From: DATBWZ01 sp036514535
GTDB taxonomy: Bacteria; JAMCPX01; DATBWZ01
Direction: 5' to 3'
Length of the DNA stretch: 18,279 bases
NCBI GenBank assembly: GCA_036514535.1
Contig: DATBWZ010000100.1
Span: 1 to 18,279, forward strand
In this document: positions 14,546-18,279 of the stretch, piece by piece
How the letters are laid out: each line of letters opens with the position of its first letter
How positions within the stretch are numbered: the stretch's first letter is position 1
Notes under the pieces: generated by a model
Database searches by the model: none
Told to the model about the DNA's origin: nothing
The model's input: only the letters and a program-made list of their open reading frames with translations
Translations under genes and position numbers: made by a program

Positions 14546-14570
14546 ATAGCGTGGGCATATGACCTACTAT
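14546..14570. promoter_or_regulatory. Imperfect dyad, candidate enhancer for the NtrC-type activator
   Basis: ATAG (14546-14549) is mirrored by CTAT (14567-14570). Nested inside are GG/CC (14553-14554 and 14563-14564) around the palindrome CATATG (14556-14561). The centre is about 106 bp from the rightward and about 129 bp from the leftward predicted sigma-54 start, a usual distance for an NtrC-family upstream activating sequence. The dyad is imperfect and the protein's real site is not known. Confidence 0.35.
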
Positions 14571-14637
14571 GAGTAAAGTAACCCATTTTTACAGTATTAC
14601 TTATTAGAATTAAATGGATTTTTTAAATAATGTTTAC

Positions 14638-14654
14638 TGGTATAAATTTTGCAA
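14638..14654 (+). promoter_or_regulatory. Sigma-54 -24/-12 promoter of the kinase-protease-regulator operon
   Basis: TGG (14638-14640), ten bases, GC (14651-14652) with the -12 block TTGCAA. This fits the TGG...TTGCAA ends of the sigma-54 consensus well; the CAC after GG is not conserved. The predicted +1 is about 14664, leaving about 12 nt before the GTG start, including the Shine-Dalgarno. Confidence 0.65.
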
Positions 14655-14675
14655 CATTCTAAATAGGGGGGAAAT

Positions 14676-16268
14676 GTGAAGTGGTATAACAGCTTAGGTG
14701 TTAAGATTATTCTGAGTGTGGGGATAACTGTCTTTGTTGTAAATGCCATATATGCATATCTGAGTCTGACCATACAGGAATCGCACCTGAATGAAATGAT
14801 TTTAAGGTTTGCTTCTGAGCTCAGTGAAACCATAAAAAAATCCATCAAGTTTGACATGATAGAGAACAGAAAAGAGAAAGCTTATATGATAATGGATACA
14901 ATAGGGGAGCAGGAAGGTATAGAAAGGGTAAGAATCTACAGCAGTGAGGGTAAAATCATTTTTTCCACAGATAAAAGCGAGCTCGGCAAAATGGTAAACA
15001 AAAAAGCGGAAGCATGCTATGCCTGCCATTCTGAAACTAAACCGCTTGAAAGGCTGGAGACTAGTGAAAGGGGAAGGATATTCAAATCAGAGAATGAGTA
15101 CAGAATCCTTGGGATGATTAATCCAATATATAACGAGAAGGAATGTTTCTCCGCTGCTTGTCATTCCCATTCGCAGGAGCAGAAGGTTTTAGGGGTCATT
15201 GATATTGTTATGTCTCTTGTTGATGTAGATGCGGAGATAAAGTTATCGCGCAACCAGATTATGTTTTACACTCTACTCTGTATTGTTATAATTTCCTCAA
15301 TTATAGGATTAATCATACTTATATTTGTGGACAAACCGGTAAGAGAACTTGTCTATAGCACAATGCGGATTTCCGAGGGCAATCTTGGGCATGTCATCCC
15401 GGTGTCTTCGGGTGATGAGATAGGTTATCTGTCGCATTCTTTCAATAAGATGACGCAGAATCTTAAGAATGCAAATGAGGAAATACAAGGATGGATCAAA
15501 AATCTTGAGAAAAAAGTTGAAGAGAGAACGGCTGAATTAAAGGAAACCCAGTCACAGCTTTTTCATTCAGAAAAACTGTCTGCGCTTGGCAAGATTGCGG
15601 CAAGCGTTGCCCATGAGATTAACAATCCGTTAACCGGAGTATTTACATATATAAAATTGATGGAGAGAAGGATTGAGGCTTGGGACGGTAATCCGGCGGA
15701 TATTAAAAAATTCAAAGAATTTCTCGCCACAATGGGAAAGGAAGTGGAAAGAACGAGCGGAATAGTCAGAAGCCTGCTTGATTTCGCACGGCCTAAGGAG
15801 CCAAGCAAGAAAAAAAATAATATTAACATAATACTTGAAGAGGCTCTGGAATTGCTCAACAACCAGTTAAATATTTATAACATTAAAACTGAAAAAAACT
15901 TAGGATCTGTCCCTGAAATAATGGCAGATTCGTCACAGATAAAACAGGTGGTTTTGAATATAATGTTTAATGCCCTTGAAGCAATGGAAAAAGGCGGGGT
16001 GCTTTCTATTAAGTCATTTTACAATAATGCTGATGATAGTGTTGTTGTGGAGTTTCGTGATACTGGGGTCGGAATCCTGCCCGAAAATCTGCCTAAAATT
16101 TTTGACCCGTTTTTTACCACAAAATTAAAGGGAACCGGACTGGGTCTTTCGGTTGTCTATGGAATTATTAGTAAGCACAACGGCAAAATAGATGTGAAAT
16201 CCAAAACAGGGGAAGGAACAGTGGTGAAAATTATGCTTCCGAAGGGTGAAGGAGGTAAGGAAAAATAA
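14676..16268 (+). CDS. Sensor histidine kinase with heme-binding periplasmic domain
   Basis: 530-residue membrane histidine kinase. Order of parts: membrane helix (about 8-30), periplasmic sensor (31-195), second helix (196-217), HAMP (about 218-270), a short coiled coil, HisKA with H313 in VAHEINNPLTG, and HATPase_c with N-box N432 (FNALEAM), G1 DTGVGI (462-467), F-box FDPFF (476-480) and G2 GTGLGLS. The sensor carries a c-type heme motif CYACH (114-118) and a CX4CH motif CFSAACH (157-163), so covalent heme and redox or ligand sensing are likely. It resembles the heme-containing sensor domains of Geobacter signalling proteins. The start is GTG 14676 after AGGGGGG; the overlapping ATG at 14674 is out of frame. 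It heads a three-gene operon with an NtrC-type regulator, its probable phosphorelay partner. Confidence 0.92.
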   Translation: MKWYNSLGVKIILSVGITVFVVNAIYAYLSLTIQESHLNEMILRFASELSETIKKSIKFDMIENRKEKAYMIMDTIGEQEGIERVRIYSSEGKIIFSTDKSELGKMVNKKAEACYACHSETKPLERLETSERGRIFKSENEYRILGMINPIYNEKECFSAACHSHSQEQKVLGVIDIVMSLVDVDAEIKLSRNQIMFYTLLCIVIISSIIGLIILIFVDKPVRELVYSTMRISEGNLGHVIPVSSGDEIGYLSHSFNKMTQNLKNANEEIQGWIKNLEKKVEERTAELKETQSQLFHSEKLSALGKIAASVAHEINNPLTGVFTYIKLMERRIEAWDGNPADIKKFKEFLATMGKEVERTSGIVRSLLDFARPKEPSKKKNNINIILEEALELLNNQLNIYNIKTEKNLGSVPEIMADSSQIKQVVLNIMFNALEAMEKGGVLSIKSFYNNADDSVVVEFRDTGVGILPENLPKIFDPFFTTKLKGTGLGLSVVYGIISKHNGKIDVKSKTGEGTVVKIMLPKGEGGKEK

Positions 16269-16291
16269 AAGGTGTCATCTACATCAGACCT

Positions 16292-16795
16292 GTGGGCAAA
16301 GTGGATAAAAATATTATTGATTGGCTTAAAAAGGATATAAGCGAATATATTAGTTTGCCTGTTGGGGGGATGGATAACATGGCGATACCTGATGCAAGTT
16401 TTGATTTAATCAGAAACCAGTGCTACTCTACAAAAATCCTTAAAGAGATTATAAAAGAAATACCGTGTGATGCAGAAAAGATACTGGCAGTTATAGACAA
16501 AGACATCTTTATTCCGATTTTAACCTTTGTTTTCGGAGAGGCTCAGCTTGACGGTATTGCAGCAATCGTTTCCCTGACAAGATTGCGTCAGGAATACTAT
16601 CATCTTCGTCCCGACACGAATGTTTTATATGAGCGGCTGCATAAAGAAAGTCTTCACGAATTGGGGCATACCTTTGGCCTGGTTCACTGCTCCTCGATTG
16701 ACTGTGCTATGTATCTGTCAAATACAGTGAGGGATATTGATAGAAAAGGCAAGGTCTTTTGTAATGATTGCACACTCGCTTTATCTTCAAAATAA
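16292..16795 (+). CDS. amzA: Archaemetzincin family zinc metalloprotease
   Basis: Small cytoplasmic-type metalloprotease of the archaemetzincin (AMZ) family. The hallmark is complete: HELGHTFGLVHC (122-133, numbering from GTG 16292), C138, M140, then C157 and C160. These give the HExxHxxGxxH zinc site with Met-turn plus the four-cysteine structural zinc site. No signal peptide is seen. From GTG 16292 the protein has 167 residues but lacks the first beta strand. In frame upstream, codons for KGVIYIRPVG look like the native N-terminus. The only start codon there with good spacing to a Shine-Dalgarno (GGAGG, 16251-16255) is ATA at 16265, which overlaps the kinase stop as ATAA and would give 176 residues. 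The protease sits between kinase and regulator genes. Its substrate is unknown. Confidence 0.9.
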   Translation: MGKVDKNIIDWLKKDISEYISLPVGGMDNMAIPDASFDLIRNQCYSTKILKEIIKEIPCDAEKILAVIDKDIFIPILTFVFGEAQLDGIAAIVSLTRLRQEYYHLRPDTNVLYERLHKESLHELGHTFGLVHCSSIDCAMYLSNTVRDIDRKGKVFCNDCTLALSSK

Positions 16796-16811
16796 ACAGG
16801 AGGGTATTAAC

Positions 16812-18155
16812 ATGGACAAAAGAGTAAATATATTGATAGTTGATGATGAAGAAATAGTCAGAGATTCTTTAAAAAGCTGGTTGATGGAGGACGGGTATGA
16901 GGTAGAGGCTGTTGGTAACGGGACAAAGGCTATAGAACGAATCTATTCGAGGGAATGGTCTGTGTTGCTTGTTGACCTCAAGATGCCCGGGATGGACGGA
17001 ATTCAGGTTATGGAAGAAGTTAAGAAGGTAAAACCGGATCTTCCTGTAATTATTATTACTGCTTATGCAACTGTTGACACTGCCGTGAATGCTATGAAAA
17101 AAGGAGCAGCCGATTATCTTGTAAAGCCATTTAATCCTGAGGACCTTTCCATCACGATAAAAAAGATAATAGACCACGAAAGACTTGTTAAGGAGAATAT
17201 ATATCTGCGGAAGGAATTAAAGAAACAGTACCGGCTTCATGATATGGTTAGCAAAAATCATAAAATGCAGGAAATATTTGAACTCGTTAAGACTATCGCA
17301 AAAAGCAGTTCTATGGTGCTGGTACAGGGTGAAAGCGGAACCGGCAAAGAAGTGCTTGTGCGGGCAATTCACGAGGAAAGCCCGAGGGTGGGGTGGCCAT
17401 TTGTGTCCGTGTCCTGCGCTGCGCTAAGCGAGACGCTTCTTGAGAGCGAATTATTGGGATACGAAAAAGGGGCATTTACAGGCGCTGATGCTATGAGAAA
17501 AGGGAAGTTTGAACTTGCAGAGAATGGAACCCTGTTCCTTGATGAAATAGGCGATGTAAGCCTGAAACTTCAATTGGATCTCCTGAGGGTTCTTGAACAG
17601 AGGGAATTCCGGCGGGTGGGCGGTTCAGGATTGATAAAAATAACCGCGCGAATTATATCAGCAACAAATAAGGACCTTAAAAAAGCTATAGCAGAGGAGA
17701 AATTCAGGGATGATCTGTATTACAGGTTAAATGTAATTTCTATCTATATCCCGCCGTTAAGGGAGCGAAAAGAGGACATACCGCTCCTTGTTGAAGATTT
17801 CATAGAAAAATTCAACATGGAAATGGAAAAGAATATAAAAACAATAAGCGAAGGAGCGATGAAAATGTTAATGGATTATGACTGGCCGGGCAATGCAAGG
17901 GAATTGAAAAATGTGATTGAAAGAGCGATGGTTGTGACAAAAGGAGAAATAATACTTGAGTCCGACATAAGCATTCCTTATGTCAAAAGGGCATTATTTA
18001 ATGGCGGCAAATCGCTTCAGGATGTGGCGAGAGAGCAGATCCGCGTAGTACTGAATGAAAATAAATGGAATATTCTCAAGTCAGCTGGGATACTCGGCAT
18101 TGACAGGGTGACATTGTACAAGAAAATAAAGAAATACAATCTTAAAAAAGAATAG
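16812..18155 (+). CDS. NtrC-family sigma-54-dependent response regulator
   Basis: 447-residue transcription activator. The receiver domain (about 4-120) has D11/D12, phosphoacceptor D55 (LLVDLKMPG), T83 and K105 (VKPF). The AAA+ domain has Walker A GESGTGKE (173-180), the sigma-54-contact loop GAFTGA (220-225) and Walker B LFLDEIGD (241-248). The C-terminal Fis-type helix-turn-helix covers about 412-440 (SAGILGIDRVTLYKKI). The intact GAFTGA means it should activate sigma-54 promoters, and two such elements lie at the head of its own operon and of the divergent cytochrome operon. The frame extends upstream to 16737, but ATG 16812 is chosen because AGGAGGG lies seven bases before it and the receiver begins right after. 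The gap to the protease gene is 16 bp. Confidence 0.95.
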   Translation: MDKRVNILIVDDEEIVRDSLKSWLMEDGYEVEAVGNGTKAIERIYSREWSVLLVDLKMPGMDGIQVMEEVKKVKPDLPVIIITAYATVDTAVNAMKKGAADYLVKPFNPEDLSITIKKIIDHERLVKENIYLRKELKKQYRLHDMVSKNHKMQEIFELVKTIAKSSSMVLVQGESGTGKEVLVRAIHEESPRVGWPFVSVSCAALSETLLESELLGYEKGAFTGADAMRKGKFELAENGTLFLDEIGDVSLKLQLDLLRVLEQREFRRVGGSGLIKITARIISATNKDLKKAIAEEKFRDDLYYRLNVISIYIPPLRERKEDIPLLVEDFIEKFNMEMEKNIKTISEGAMKMLMDYDWPGNARELKNVIERAMVVTKGEIILESDISIPYVKRALFNGGKSLQDVAREQIRVVLNENKWNILKSAGILGIDRVTLYKKIKKYNLKKE

Positions 18156-18179
18156 AGGTGTTGATATTGTTTATATCTG

Positions 18180-18207
18180 TTGAATTTTGAACTTTAATTA
18201 ATATACT
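18180..18207 (+). promoter_or_regulatory. Possible rightward promoter beyond the regulator gene
   Basis: TTGAAT (18180-18185), 16 bp, TATACT (18202-18207). It lies in very AT-rich DNA, where such matches arise by chance; no gene start follows within the window. Confidence 0.25.
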
Positions 18208-18246
18208 AAAATATAAGCGAAAAATAAATCTTACTGGGAATTGTGT

Positions 18247-18271
18247 AAAAAAACTTAACTTTTGTTGAGTT
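18247..18271 (-). terminator. Weak intrinsic-terminator-like hairpin
   Basis: AACTTAAC (18252-18259), a TTTT loop and GTTGAGTT (18264-18271) form an eight-position stem, with seven Ts following on the minus strand. On that strand the stem has one C/A mismatch and is AT-rich, so it could at best terminate leftward transcripts entering from beyond the window. Confidence 0.25.
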
Positions 18272-18279
18272 AAAAACAA

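Noticed and set aside
16737..16811. Upstream start for the response regulator within the protease gene
   Set aside because: The extra residues precede the normal receiver start and lack a Shine-Dalgarno; ATG 16812 has AGGAGGG at ideal spacing.

Overview
The window looks like a chromosomal segment of an AT-leaning, Gram-negative, anaerobically respiring bacterium. The reasons are periplasmic multiheme c-type cytochromes with signal peptides, membrane b-type cytochromes, a sigma-54 (NtrC-family) regulator, and a housekeeping block with MltG, RuvX and LemA. A Nitrospirota or Desulfobacterota-like host is plausible, but that is inference: no phylogenetic marker was analysed.

Left part (1-5108, mostly minus strand): ruvX, mltG, lemA and a truncated HtpX-like M48 protease run leftward as a probable operon. 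A SAM-dependent methyltransferase reads rightward. A low-affinity phosphate transporter (PiT) and its DUF47/PhoU-like partner read leftward. A Ca2+/cation antiporter-family gene (5208-6398) then reads rightward, followed by an initiator tRNA-Met on the minus strand with its own promoter. Four promoters here have well-spaced sigma-70 -35/-10 boxes that put transcription starts within a few bases of the ATG, suggesting leaderless or nearly leaderless mRNAs.

Centre (6589-14424, minus strand): six overlapping genes form one tightly coupled operon for quinone-linked electron transfer. There are three paralogous modules, each pairing a periplasmic multiheme cytochrome c with a diheme b-type membrane cytochrome. 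The first is a single fused protein (11 c-hemes plus b domain, CbcL-like). The second and third are split into separate c and b genes (11 c-hemes + b; 9 c-hemes + b). The operon ends with a NapC/NirT-like membrane-anchored cytochrome carrying 18 heme-attachment motifs. In total 49 c-type heme sites are encoded in about 7.8 kb. No molybdopterin, Rieske or outer-membrane porin subunit is visible, so the terminal acceptor or donor cannot be named.

Right part (14676-18155, plus strand): divergently transcribed from the cytochromes is a three-gene regulatory operon. It encodes a membrane histidine kinase whose periplasmic domain carries two heme-attachment motifs, an archaemetzincin-type zinc protease, and an NtrC-family sigma-54 activator. 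The 251-bp divergent region carries two nearly identical -24/-12 (GG-N10-GC) elements, one facing each operon. An imperfect dyad lies about 105-130 bp from both predicted starts, a good distance for an enhancer. The simplest reading is a self-contained circuit in which a heme-based periplasmic redox or ligand sensor controls, through sigma-54, both its own operon and a 49-heme quinone/cytochrome electron-transfer operon. The protease inside the two-component operon is the least expected part. No stretch longer than 300 bases lacks a gene.
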